NCBI GenBank assembly: GCA_010093705.1
Contig: MU006100.1
Coordinates: 563,468 to 627,467 of the forward strand
Length of the DNA stretch: 64,000 bases
Reading direction: 5' to 3'
DNA from: Patellaria atrata CBS 101060
Taxonomy: Eukaryota > Ascomycota > Dothideomycetes > Patellariales > Patellariaceae
Shown: positions 11,901-22,642 of the stretch, one piece after another
How positions within the stretch are numbered: the stretch's first letter is position 1
Layout of the letters: each line of letters starts with the position of its first letter
Notes under the pieces: model-generated
What the model saw: the letters and a program-made list of their open reading frames with translations, nothing else
What the model was told of the DNA's origin: nothing
Database searches by the model: none
Program-made: the position numbers and the translations under genes

Positions 11901-14900
11901 GCATCGAACAGAAATCCTGATCCCATCTTCTGCATCCACTCAAAAACAAAGTCAAGACCCTCGGAACTAGTAGCTCTTTCCATTAAATGAGGTGCGACCA
12001 TATTGTCGATCTGCTCGGTTACGCCCCCTGTTTCGGTAGACGTTGTAAGGTCCGTCGCCGGGAATACCAAAAAGCTTTGATTTCCCCTTTCTTTCGTAGA
12101 AAAGCTTACAGCAAGCCCTGTAGGAGATTGAAACTGTGTATCGTCATATGACATAGTCCAGGTCACCAGCCCCCGTTCCTTAATAGTTTTGTCATCACTG
12201 GTGACTTTGGCTAATAGAGGCTGCCCGCCAGCTTTATCTTTGTGATCATCATACGGGCGCCATTTAGCACGGTCTTTCTCGTCCGAGCTGGAATAATTCC
12301 ATTCAACCCTTGAAAATCTTGTAGGGAGCGTGTTCTTATTAGATCCTTGATTATCCGTTGGAAGAAGGGTAGAACCGACCGCGCTGAAGTCGTAATCTCT
12401 CATCTCGAATCTTCCGAGACGTAGACACTTCGTCGTAAATGCTGTCTTTTCCTCATTGACTAGTTTTCCAGCTGGATCAGCTTTATACCAGGACTCGACA
12501 TCAATAATCAAGATGTCCTGGATACCTTTAGCGTTCGCAACCATATTTCCATCCGCGAGAGATGATCGAACCCGGAATTTAAAACTATCTATTGACGGGA
12601 GACGAGATTTATCAATTCCGTTGTAAGGCCGTTCCTGTGTGGATGCCGTTTGTGTTACTGCGTACTGCGCGGGAAGCATACTGGTGTCTATCGAACCAAT
12701 ATTTAGCTTTGCATGAGAAACTCTTTTCGGCGACCACACTCCGTTCCGGAGTTCCGACCAGCCCATCCGCATCTCCCAATACTTCCTCACATTGCTCCGA
12801 CTTTCATCTGACTTCGGCTGATCTTTCGAAGGAATGAGCACTTCGGTGGATGTGGGGAGGGTCTTCAAGAGTATGTGGGGAATGAATAGGAAAATCCTCC
12901 CTCGTCGAATTGTTGGAACCAGATATGAACCAGAAATATCGAGAGCCTCTCCTTCAGCATCGGCTTCGTATGTTGGTACGTCGATATCCATTTTTGTCCA
13001 CGATGACCAGTAAAGCAGCTTTCTTTTCTCGCTCCGTTCAATAATATCAAGTCTTCGATGGTAAAAGTGATAGGGCGCATTATGACTCCTTGCGAAGAGA
13101 TGCATAGTCTTCTGACCCGGAGTTTGTGTATCCCAAAGATAGGCCTGAATTCCTAAATCAGCCAGCTCGTTAACACTGTATATATAATCCTTCACAGCGG
13201 AAGCTATCGTATTCATGTCTAGGTTGGTTTGCATAATTTTAGCTTCCAGTGCTTTGAAAATATCGCTCTTGTCGTCGCGAAGCGTTGGATAGAGCCAATT
13301 CTCCGGATACAAGAATAGCTTGCGGTTTGCTTCCCAAAGTTGATAGCTTCGCATCCATTCCCACTGAGTCTTATTGATAATAACTCCTCTCACGGATTTT
13401 TCGAGGCCAAGAAGACATCGTTGTACGAAAAGTTGAACAGACGATATTGCCTGTTTAATCCTTGAAGTTTTTAATGAGGAACCCATTTGGACATCCACGA
13501 GAAAGTATTCGAATAGTGAATCCGGATCTCGGCATTCAAGGTCTCGAAAATGGTTTTGATTCAGTAAGTAATGCGTGAGTATCTTCCGATTGTTATCAGA
13601 TATGATGGCGACAATCGTGTCATATCGGGACTCCTGATTATCCACTCGAACATCGAGTGACTTTTTGGCTGCCTTCTGCAGAGCATGGATCCTATCTGAC
13701 GAATTCCCCACCCCTTGGGGTCGAGATGGCTCTGCTAACAGGTACAATGATTCTGCACTAATTTCTGGCAATCCTAATCGCTTTTTGAAATCGAATGTGT
13801 TGATTAATTCCCAAATTTCCGTGGCACTGGACAATCGTGTTCCGGCATCCTCTCCCGGAAATTTGGAACTGAAGATTTCAGCCAAACCACTCGATGGTAG
13901 CCGCAGGGTCTCGGCAAGTTTGGATACTACATCCGTTTGCAATTGACCGGAATGGGCAATATTTAGAAACTCTAAAAGAGAGGTGCTAGCTCCTCGTATA
14001 TTTGTCTTATCTCTTACTTCCACGAAATCGCAGAATTTCGAAAGGTCGTCGAGATCGATATGCATATAGTCGACGTTAATATCATGTCGTGGATGTTGAG
14101 TGAAGTATTTGAGCTCCAAAATGTTGATGTTTGCGCGTGTAATCAAGCACTGTATTATACTCAACCTTCTCAAGACTTGGGTGAACATTTCAAAAACGTT
14201 AGCTGGGAGCAGATGAGACGGTATAGGGTTGTTCTGATCCGGAGATCTTGATCTGAAAGACAAGGCATTGAGATCAAAATTACCGGATATTAGATATTGT
14301 CCGTCGGTTTTAAATGTGAAAAATTCAGATGTGAAGTCGTTTCCGATAAGGGAAAATTTGACCGTAGCCCCATTGAGTAAAACAGTGCAATCCGAAGCTT
14401 GCTTCTGAAATGTCAAGGAATACTCGTTCGTTACAGGAGGAACAAAATATGCCTTATTGACTGCGGATGAAGAAACAGATTTGAGATAAAGGCAGGCAAG
14501 AGCTTCCAGAGCTGACATCGTTTCGTCTTTGGAGCCCCTTCTTATCTCGAAAATAACCCCCAAAACGGTCTCTAGTGAAGACCTGTCAAGATCTTTTACA
14601 ACTTCCATCAAGACGTCAAGAACCATTTCGCGACATCTATTTAACTCTAGAGTGGGAACGAACTTTGCAAGAGCGCATCGTCTGCGACCGGTGAGATCCA
14701 TTTTCCAGAACTCTTCCCGTTCAGTTGGGTTAGAGAGAGACAATGGATTCGCCAACACTTCGACTTCTCCATTAAGCATTCTAATCGTCTTCTTCCAAGC
14801 TTCTTCTGGACTCAAGCTCAGAGCTATCTGTAGTTCGTTGTCATCAAGACGATCTTGAAGGCGTACTATAGTCCGGGACAGCTGTCCAGGAACTCTATCA

Positions 14901-17900
14901 GATTGCAACTTTCCTCGCAACAACACTGGGACGGTAATGTTGACGCTACTTTCGATCTCCCCGGCGATATTCATCGATCCTACGCAGAAGATGTTAAACC
15001 TTGGCTACGAAATGACGAGTACATATTCCTTACCTCCTAATAATTTTGCGAGCGCAGTACAAGTATACGAGTCTGTCGCCTTCTCAAGGACCAGATTTAC
15101 AAAGTTAGTATCTGGTTGAAGCAGGTTCATCTTGAGGTCATCCTTGATAATTTTACTGCCTTTCCAGAGGTCCAATGCCGCACGGTTGATCATTTCCGGG
15201 CTCTTCAAACAGACGTCATAGTCGCTACATGGATCAACAGCTCGACTAACGAACAGTATATCGCGGACAGTCCACCCAACCGACAAGAGCCGTTTCCAGT
15301 GGAGGACGAATTTCAAAGCTGAAACGGCATTCTTGAATAGATTTTCCTTGAGATCGATTAAGGTAATGAGATGCTTTAAATCGCTGGTCTCCAAGTTTAA
15401 GAGGGTACAAACGAGCGTGTGCCGATATATCTGAGAAAGAGATGACAGTTTGAGAGTATCAGTTGTCTTTAAACGAGTGACATGGAGAATATTCGCCAGG
15501 TCATTGTCAGTAAGGTCCATGGATGCCTTTAAAGTATTTGAAGCTTCATGTATCTGTGCACTGTCCGAAAAGAAGACACCTTTTTTCTCGACGAAAAGTT
15601 CCGCTTCATTGGGTTGGGCATTCGCTACGAACAGGTTGTGGAATAAAGAATGGTGGCCATGTATGTCTATATCACCCCATAAAGTAAGAAAGGATTTAAT
15701 ATCTACCTGGGTGATCTCAGCCATCTTCGACATAGCAGCGAGCTGGATGATATGATCGGGTGATATAGGATTCTCTGCTCGAGTGAAGTCATCTTGCCTT
15801 TGGAGCGTACTAAGAGCTACATCAAGATCTTCAATCGTCCATTTTGACTTTTGATAGAGACGTATGAATGCTTGTAAATCGTCCAGCACGCCTACAGTCA
15901 AGTCCGTTGTGGTAGACAGGATACCCGCAGACTTTAGACGCATTTCAGACGTCTTACCTGAAAAAGCACTTGTCTGACTCGCTGAGCTTATAATTAGCCT
16001 ACACCCAAGGAAACGAGTCCTAAGAATAGTGAGAAGATCATGGAAGGTAATGCCTGAACGGGGAAGAAGTTGTTCTTGAATGAAAGTTAGCCCTATGTGC
16101 GTGGAGGATTCGTCTTTGCTGAGCATTTCTTCATTATTTTGAAAGCCCCATAACTGGCAAACTTGAGGGAGACCAATTAGGGTTCTGTATTCCCCAAGAG
16201 ACATATAGCCTTTTTCGACTTCTAAGAAGGGTTGAGAATGAAATGCTTGATGGGTGATGATTATAAAATCCTCCAACGTGAGATTCATCGCCTCTGCAGC
16301 GAGTGCTCTCTCGTAGGTATCACAAATCAGATCATTTATGAGTGTGGATTCAGTATGTGAGGCAGATATCTTCCGAAGCAAACGGAGGTCGGACCGAAAT
16401 TCATGCAGCAACTCCGACCTAGAACGTCCAATAGATTGAAGAACTACTCGAGTGTAGTGCGTCTCGAAGTTATAAGGGAACACGGCGGACGGGAAGACTT
16501 CATCCACTAAAATATCTTGGTATAAACTAATATCATCTGCAAAGCTTGAACTATCTCGCGAGGAATTGTCGATTTCCTCACAGTTAACAGCTTCAATACT
16601 AGGTCGTGAGCGGTCTTTAGGAGAGTGAAGGAATCGAACAAAAGAGCCCATGACTTCGTTGACAATCGTGAGGTACGGGAGCAACGTATCAGTGTTAACG
16701 CAGGATAACTGAAGGTCCCCCAAATCTGGCCTCCTTTCAAATAATTTTTGCAGCAAGCTAACAGTCTTCTTGGTCGTTTCCGAGTCCTTTCCTAGTGAAG
16801 GACTACCGGTGAGTGTGACTTCCTCGAAAGTAATATCCTGCAACATTTTCAAGAGATCGACATAATAGGCTCCAGGACTAATCACGGAGCAGCACTTTTC
16901 GCATGCGGTATCATCCATCTCTTTAAACAGATTCTCCAAACTTAATTGCTTAACAGAAATCTTTTTGCCAGTCAGGTTCACTTGTCCATCCTGTTTCCCA
17001 TCAGCTGATGACCTGGTATCGGCTGGTTGAAGGCCTTGTGTCCTGGTTGCAAGGAGTCGCAGCCATGCCTGTTCGTTCCGCGCCGTAATTATTTCTGCCT
17101 CATCCCTGATTCTCCGGTAATGCTCCTCAGGGACATCGATAGCCTTCATTTTATTCTCAAAGGCTACCCATTTTGCTTGAGCAATTCTAGCTGCGGAATC
17201 ATACTTAGCGAGCACTAATTTCCCAACTTCTTCTGGTATAACAGCAACTGCTTGCAACCGTTGAATTGTCTGGAAAAGCTGAGCTACCGTATTGAATGAT
17301 GATTCGTCAATATCTTCATGTTCTTGGAACTGCTCAAGGACTTCTTTGGAAGATGATGATCTGATGTCAAAGTCCCGACTTAAAGCGAAATCAAAAACCT
17401 TGATAAGAATAGCCTTTATGGCAGAATTGGAGACTGGTATATTCCCACATTTGACGAGACCCTTAAGAACAGCTGTGGGTGCAGAGTTGAAGAGCTCCAA
17501 CCGGTAGTTTGAGAGCAGGTTATCAGGCACGGTTATCCCATCCCCGGATGGTCTGATGAGATAATTGTCCTCGGCGATATCGTTAAGACATTTCGTAGAT
17601 CCTGGACCAGCAAGCAGGGAGAAGAAAGCGGCATTTTTGGAAACGATTCTCCAAAGTGCATCAAGAGAATACAGACGCGAAAGGAAAAGCCTGCTCTTAT
17701 TCTGTGATTTGCGTCGTACAAAGTCTATTGTTGTGGACCAATCTTTAGACTGACCGAGCTGCTGAATAGCAGGTGAAAGAATGTCAGTGTGTTCTACTAA
17801 TTCCTTGCGCAGAAACTCCTCGAGGATATTGATCGAAGTATCGTCCTGTTAAGTCCGGTGTGAGGGACATCTCATTGAATAGAAGAAGCGGCCTTACCAT

Positions 17901-17903
17901 CAT
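8960..17903 (-). CDS. TcA-like toxin-complex subunit (VRP1, ABC-toxin N, neuraminidase-like, TcB-binding domains)
   Basis: In bacterial Tc toxins TcA forms the pentameric receptor-binding and translocation channel. Two large open blocks, 17845-15034 and 14979-8960, are joined by a 54-bp intron (GTAAGG...GCGTAG) that keeps the frame; a 52-bp intron at 17846-17897 would add a tiny ATG ATG first exon (17903-17898), giving about 2,945 aa. Landmarks in order: a VRP1/SpvA-type motif (ACEKCCSVISPGAYYVDLL, about 16,850-16,906); an ABC-toxin N-terminal motif (WEANRKLFLYPENW, about 13,300-13,350); a neuraminidase-like segment (RMGWSE, about 12,770); a long coiled coil ending WYRGKYTSEALYAWM (about 10,170-10,400), matching the channel part of TcA; and a C-terminal TcB-binding-like region with HYLRRIRSVALTIPC (about 9,760-9,810). 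No signal peptide is visible. The N-terminus is unresolved: another frame is open upstream of the first donor (about 18,000-17,898) but does not splice in frame at the best acceptor. Confidence 0.85.
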
Positions 17904-18831
17904 GCAATGACTGCTCAAATGAGATTAAGGCCCGTCGTACGCTCTCAAAACGACTCGAGGAATTCCACTGGTATAGACATATCACCACTCTAGACGAAAT
18001 ACCCCTATACTATAGTATTGCCCACACTGAAGCTCAGCCGCAAGCCGTATCTACATTTGGCTGCTTCACCCCATGGTAGTGAAGTCGGCTCAATCGCGCA
18101 TACGCGAGAGTGGAGCGGTCGTCGTGACATTTGTGCTGGAGCAAGACTAGAAGGGAGCGTAGTGGTGATATGGAGAGCATGTTGCATGTTCTAGGTCAGT
18201 CTGAGAGGAGACGAGGCTGGTTGTCCTGTCGAGATGGCCGTGAGGTTACTGAGTTAAGAAGTTTTAGTTGAAGGACAAGGTTACGGGCGTGGTAGAAGAA
18301 CACGAGAGTTTCGTGCCAATACTTCCCCTCCATGCGCTCCTCCCCCTTGTCCCTTTCCCTCCCGTCGCGTCTCGCCTTCTACACCAGTTCAAGTTCTAGA
18401 ACTACAGTACTAGATATTTTAAAAATATTTCAACCTTCACGACGAAGGATATTCCACACTCTCATCATAATTCTTTGGGTTTGGGGTTCCCGCCACCCCA
18501 ACATGAATGTACCGTATGCATATGCATATGCACACTTAGAATGCGAATCACAGATGCTCATGCCCAGAGCGGGGAGCATTGTAGGCTCACTCACAGATGC
18601 AAGCCACACAAGTTCAAATTATTGAATGGATACGTAAGATAGGTATACTATTTGCCTCTGTAAAGGACTAGCCTAGGAGCTTTGAGAAGGTCAGAAGGAG
18701 AGGTGGGATACGGATGATTGCTAGAAAACATTTTAACTTATGTGAACGATTTTCTAAAACCACATCCAGTCCATCAATGTCATCTTATCCCTTCTTCAGT
18801 AAGACTCTACAGCTCTGTGAATGGTCCTAAG
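17904..18831. promoter_or_regulatory. Shared upstream region of the TcA-like gene and the 797-aa gene
   Basis: The 928 bases lie between two divergent genes of the Tc locus and should carry both promoters. A 16-bp perfect palindrome, TGCATATGCATATGCA, is at 18517-18532. About 100 bases next to TcA (18,000-17,898, minus) are open in a frame that reads like protein and may be additional TcA coding sequence. Small ORFs elsewhere (18005-18187 minus, 18332-18625 plus) have no recognisable content. Confidence 0.5.
18517..18532. repeat. 16-bp perfect palindrome in divergent promoter region
   Basis: TGCATATGCATATGCA equals its own reverse complement and is built from overlapping ATGCAT/CATATG units. 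It is about 300 bases upstream of the 797-aa gene start and 610 upstream of the TcA start. It could be a binding site for a dimeric regulator, or simply a short AT-rich repeat. Confidence 0.4.
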
Positions 18832-21532
18832 ATGGGTTTATTTGATCCATTCGAAGATTTTGCTCGATCAGTTGGGGGTGCTGTTGGAGCTGCTATTGAG
18901 GACACCCAAAGGCAGGCAATCCAAGCAGCGGAAAATATTCGAAGTGTCGCTCCAGCAGCGACAGGATTTCAACCAGTTACTGAACTCCCTAGAACACCAG
19001 GACTTGATAATTTAGGTTTTGACGATGACCCTTCTGGATCCGTACCAATTCCAAACAGTTCTTCTCCACGCGGTGTTCAACGCGCAATTGTATTGACTGA
19101 GAACTTCTTGAACGAAGAGTTAAAAACATTCTGCTTGAATAAAGCCACCTTTCAGAAAATCAACTTCTACAATAATGCGGGACAACGGTTTTACGCAGAA
19201 CTACTACCGTTTAGATTCCTTATTCCGGATGTTGATGCTAGCTCAAAGAGTTCTATATTTTGCTTGCTCAGGTTAGTTCTTCTATATTTGTTCTCTAAAT
19301 GAGGCTAACTTAGCGCATTTAGTATAAAGTCAGGTTTTCTAGAACTTGATCCCAAACCATTGACTTTAGATGGCTGGGAATTCGCTTTTGAATGTTCCAT
19401 AAAAAGTCTCCCTACCGGGGACTATTCGCTGGAGAGATTATTTGCACTTGTTCTTCGTAAGTACGTTGATGTTCATAGCTCAACCTATTACTTATATTGT
19501 AAGAAAATCTTTTCAAAACATTTGATCCCTGGCATAGTACCTGCGTCGCCGAGTCATCTCAATCGCGGATGTCCTGGTCTTCGTGGCTCAAAGACGGTAA
19601 GAACAGACAATACGAGGTCTCGGTAAAATCTTTCATTGAGAACTGGACTGATAAGAACCTCTCCTCTGGCTACACTGGACTCGGATATAAGTTCGAATTA
19701 GGGGAGAATCCTACAGGTAAGGTTTTCATTGACTAGACTCCAATATAACATATTAACATTGCGACTGTACCTTAGATCTGCAAGGGGGACTGAAGTCCTT
19801 TCTAACCACACTCTCACCTTCTCCAAGAGGTTCCAGTGAAACATTATTTAATGCTCTGGTGCACTATGAGACTATTGAAAGTTCATCAAATGGAGCACCT
19901 TCCCCACAAATGCGGGAATTTCTTTCCCAAAAACTTGCGTCACAGCCAGGGACGCCCGGCTTTTTCGCAATACAAAAAGCAAACCCGACGGATTTTATGC
20001 TCGGAAAGCTCGAGTTTGTTGCTCGCAAGCTTGCATTTGAGCTGGACCAGTATGATGAGTTCAATCCTACTGTTAGACTTGGATCAAAGGTAAGTCCGAA
20101 GTTGTACGTCAAAAATCGCGGCGGGGGAGTAGAATTCTATGAGTTTCGTAAAACGATCAAACTTAGAGTACCGGAAAACCGCCTTAACACTAGTATGGGT
20201 TATAATCCCCTTATGACTGGTCATCTTTGTGGTAAGTTTCCTTTTTCTCTGTCTATTATGTCATGCTAATAGTAGTAGTTATCACCGTACTCTCCCTTCA
20301 ACACAACGTCCCCGAGAAGACTATGGAGGTACGAGGCCAGTGTAAAATTTTGCGCACACTTTTTATACCAGTTGAAAGCGGATCGGACCGTTTCATTAAT
20401 GGCATAGGGTAAGGCTTCGTCATAATTTTCCATCCGATATCTCTAATATTTTGCAGTCTCAAATGCAGCGTGAACTATGGCTCTCAAATCGACTTGAAGG
20501 AAAAGGTCCCCAAGATAAATTTTCACCTTTTTGATTTCGATGCGGGAGAGGAATATTTCTCCGAAGTTGATCGAGAGTTGCAAAAACAATTCTGGGGCCA
20601 CTTTCGGGAATTTTTTCAAGAAAAACTAAGCTATATGTTTATGGTTCCTTCAGATACGCAAAGAGTTTTGGAAGATATTCGACCGTTACTTCAAGAATCG
20701 TTACTTACGGTTATAAATGCTGAAGAAAAGGATTGGCTTTTCAAGGAGAATCGGTCCATCACCGTCGATTCTGGGACTAATGATGAGGGCTACATCACTG
20801 GAAAAATAACCTCTCTTAGGTACGAGCGCCTACATCCCCCAGTATACTTAACGGGGATTTACTGACCAATACAGATCAAGATCAGATATTAATATCAGTT
20901 CTCTAGTTGCACCAGTCCGCTCTACTTTATCCACGGGAACTCCTCTTGTTACACAACCTCATACAAAGCCAACAAAACCAGTAATAAAGCCCACCGAACC
21001 ATCACCCACACCGAGTGCAATGTCAGCTCAAGGTAAACTATCCTGGAATCTTTCCTCTTCCTCAATAACTATGAGCAATCAAGCATCCGGTCTTGAATTA
21101 ATTGGAACAAACATTTCGTCCACAACCATTCCCTTTGCCTACATCAAAGTCAAATTCACCGCAGGGGAGGAATTCTCTGATCTGTTCGTAGCAGAACCAG
21201 TAACTACTCAAGTAGCATCATCACCTCCATCGGATTCGAATACTTCGGTTTTATTCAAGTCAAGCGGAGAGATTTTGTGTGGGGATCCGGAACTTGAAGC
21301 TTCACCTTCTGATACAGGGAACTGGTGGACGGTAATCATTAATCCAAGGGATAATGCGAAGGTTTTTGAAGTCTCAGGTCATCACTCGCTGAATTTCAGC
21401 CTTCAGGGCCGCCTCGGTGCAGCAGGTGACCACCCCATAGAGGTCTTGGAAGCTGTTGCTGACGACAAGGGTAAAATCATCTACAAGAGTAAAGATTTGT
21501 TTGTTTCTATCAAAGTCGGAACCTCCGCATAA
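18832..21532 (+). CDS. Unrecognised 797-aa protein inside the Tc locus (7 exons)
   Basis: I do not recognise this protein. The model is 18832-19271, 19323-19456, 19504-19716, 19776-20231, 20279-20408, 20457-20819 and 20875-21532; all six introns are 46-59 bp with GT/AG ends and the total is exactly 797 codons plus stop. ATG 18832 was chosen over an in-frame ATG at 18718 because the downstream residues start a well-formed amphipathic segment (MGLFDPFEDFARSVGG); the upstream start cannot be excluded. Exons 1-6 encode an alpha/beta region of about 580 aa without membrane spans. A Pro/Thr/Lys-rich linker (about residues 600-627) leads to a Ser/Thr-rich C-terminal domain (about 628-797) that looks all-beta. 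No signal peptide is visible. Its place between the two Tc genes suggests a role with them as partner, chaperone, export factor or immunity protein; that is inference only. Confidence 0.82.
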
Positions 21533-21727
21533 TCACTTTATGAGGTACTTGGATCAATCTTCTAGAAAGAAATACCTGGATTCTCGCTATCATTCTAGGT
21601 ATTAGATAAGATCACCACCCTAATAGCTCAAATATAATCAATCGAGTAATGATTTGTTCCTGTCTAATATTTTCTGAAAAATCTGTCTCTGATCATGTTG
21701 GAAATGAATTTTTGCATCATCCTCCCC
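21533..21727. terminator. Short convergent 3' region between the 797-aa gene and TcB-TcC
   Basis: Only 195 AT-rich bases separate the stop codons of two convergent genes, so both transcripts must end within it or overlap. I see no strong hairpin. Confidence 0.35.
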
Positions 21728-22642
21728 TTATATGTTATACGAACTCTTTATAAGACTTATTCCCTGACTCTCATTGTCCGAGTAATAGGTCTCATCGTCG
21801 AAAAACCCAACTTGGGAATTATCATCCGCTCCAAAGTCCATAGTCCCTCCTGTCACTAGACCTCCTGCTTGATCTGCCAAAGGCTGAAACCCCTCAAACA
21901 TCTCTTTCGTTAATAAGTTGCCCCTTAGCTCATAGTCCATCTGGTAGTACCCAATACTGTTTTGAATCCGATCCAATGTCAACCCAGTACCGTGCAAATT
22001 CATGATCAGCTGATCATACATTTTGTTACGATACTGGAGCTGATTGTTCTCAATATGGTTGAGGAGGCCAATGTAGTCCCTAGCTTGGAGATCGTGCCCT
22101 TGGTTCTGCAACGCTGTGATTTCTCGGTCAAAAAATGCTTCCCATGCTCTATCATGCTCCGGGCCAATGGTAATATGTATCTCTTTTGCGACGAAGAGAG
22201 TTAATGCATTCGGTTCGATCCCAGCGGCCCGGAATAGACCAGCAAATTTTTTCTGGAACAGATGATGTTGGTCACCATACGGCCGCATTTTACCTACTAT
22301 TCGGGCATGGTTTGTATTGACGTGGTTGGCATCAGGGACGGCCGTGTTGCCGTAAGCCTCAAGATCATTCTTCGTATTCTCTGTGGACTGTAACTGATTC
22401 TCCAAGCCCTGTGGTTCGGCAAGGTCTGTATTACCCTTTATATACTTCCCGAGGGCTTCAATACCGGTTCCAACTTTATTTCGGGCCTTTTTGACTATCG
22501 AGGAGGTCTGGTTTTTCACAACCTTGACACTTTTGCTGACTTTGTCCTTGAACTTTTCAATCTTGTTCCTGAAGCCCCCTCTTGGAATATCATCGTCATT
22601 GTCGTTATCATCAAACTCAGTGCGCATTGTCCCGGACGGATC
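21728..22642 (-). other. Variable C-terminal effector region of the TcB-TcC fusion (HH...H nuclease-like)
   Basis: This is residues 2149-2452, after the RHS core. A basic Lys-rich stretch (about 2175-2220) leads to the sequence HHLFQKKFAGLFRAAGI (residues 2274 on, codons at about 22,217-22,267), then an EIHITIGPEH segment and WEAFF. This spacing resembles the SHH/HNH-like and DUF2380-type domains found at the ends of bacterial polymorphic toxins, in which paired histidines and a later histidine form the metal-nuclease site. The tail of about 60 residues is acidic. The call is by pattern only; activity is unproven. Confidence 0.5.

Noticed and set aside
18005-18187. 60-codon minus-strand ORF upstream of TcA
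   Set aside because: Considered as a TcA leader exon, but composition is random-looking and no donor/acceptor pair joins it in frame to the downstream TcA block.
18718-18831. In-frame upstream ATG for the 797-aa gene
   Set aside because: The 38 extra residues look like translated UTR (no conserved character); the ATG at 18832 opens a well-formed amphipathic start. Not fully excluded.
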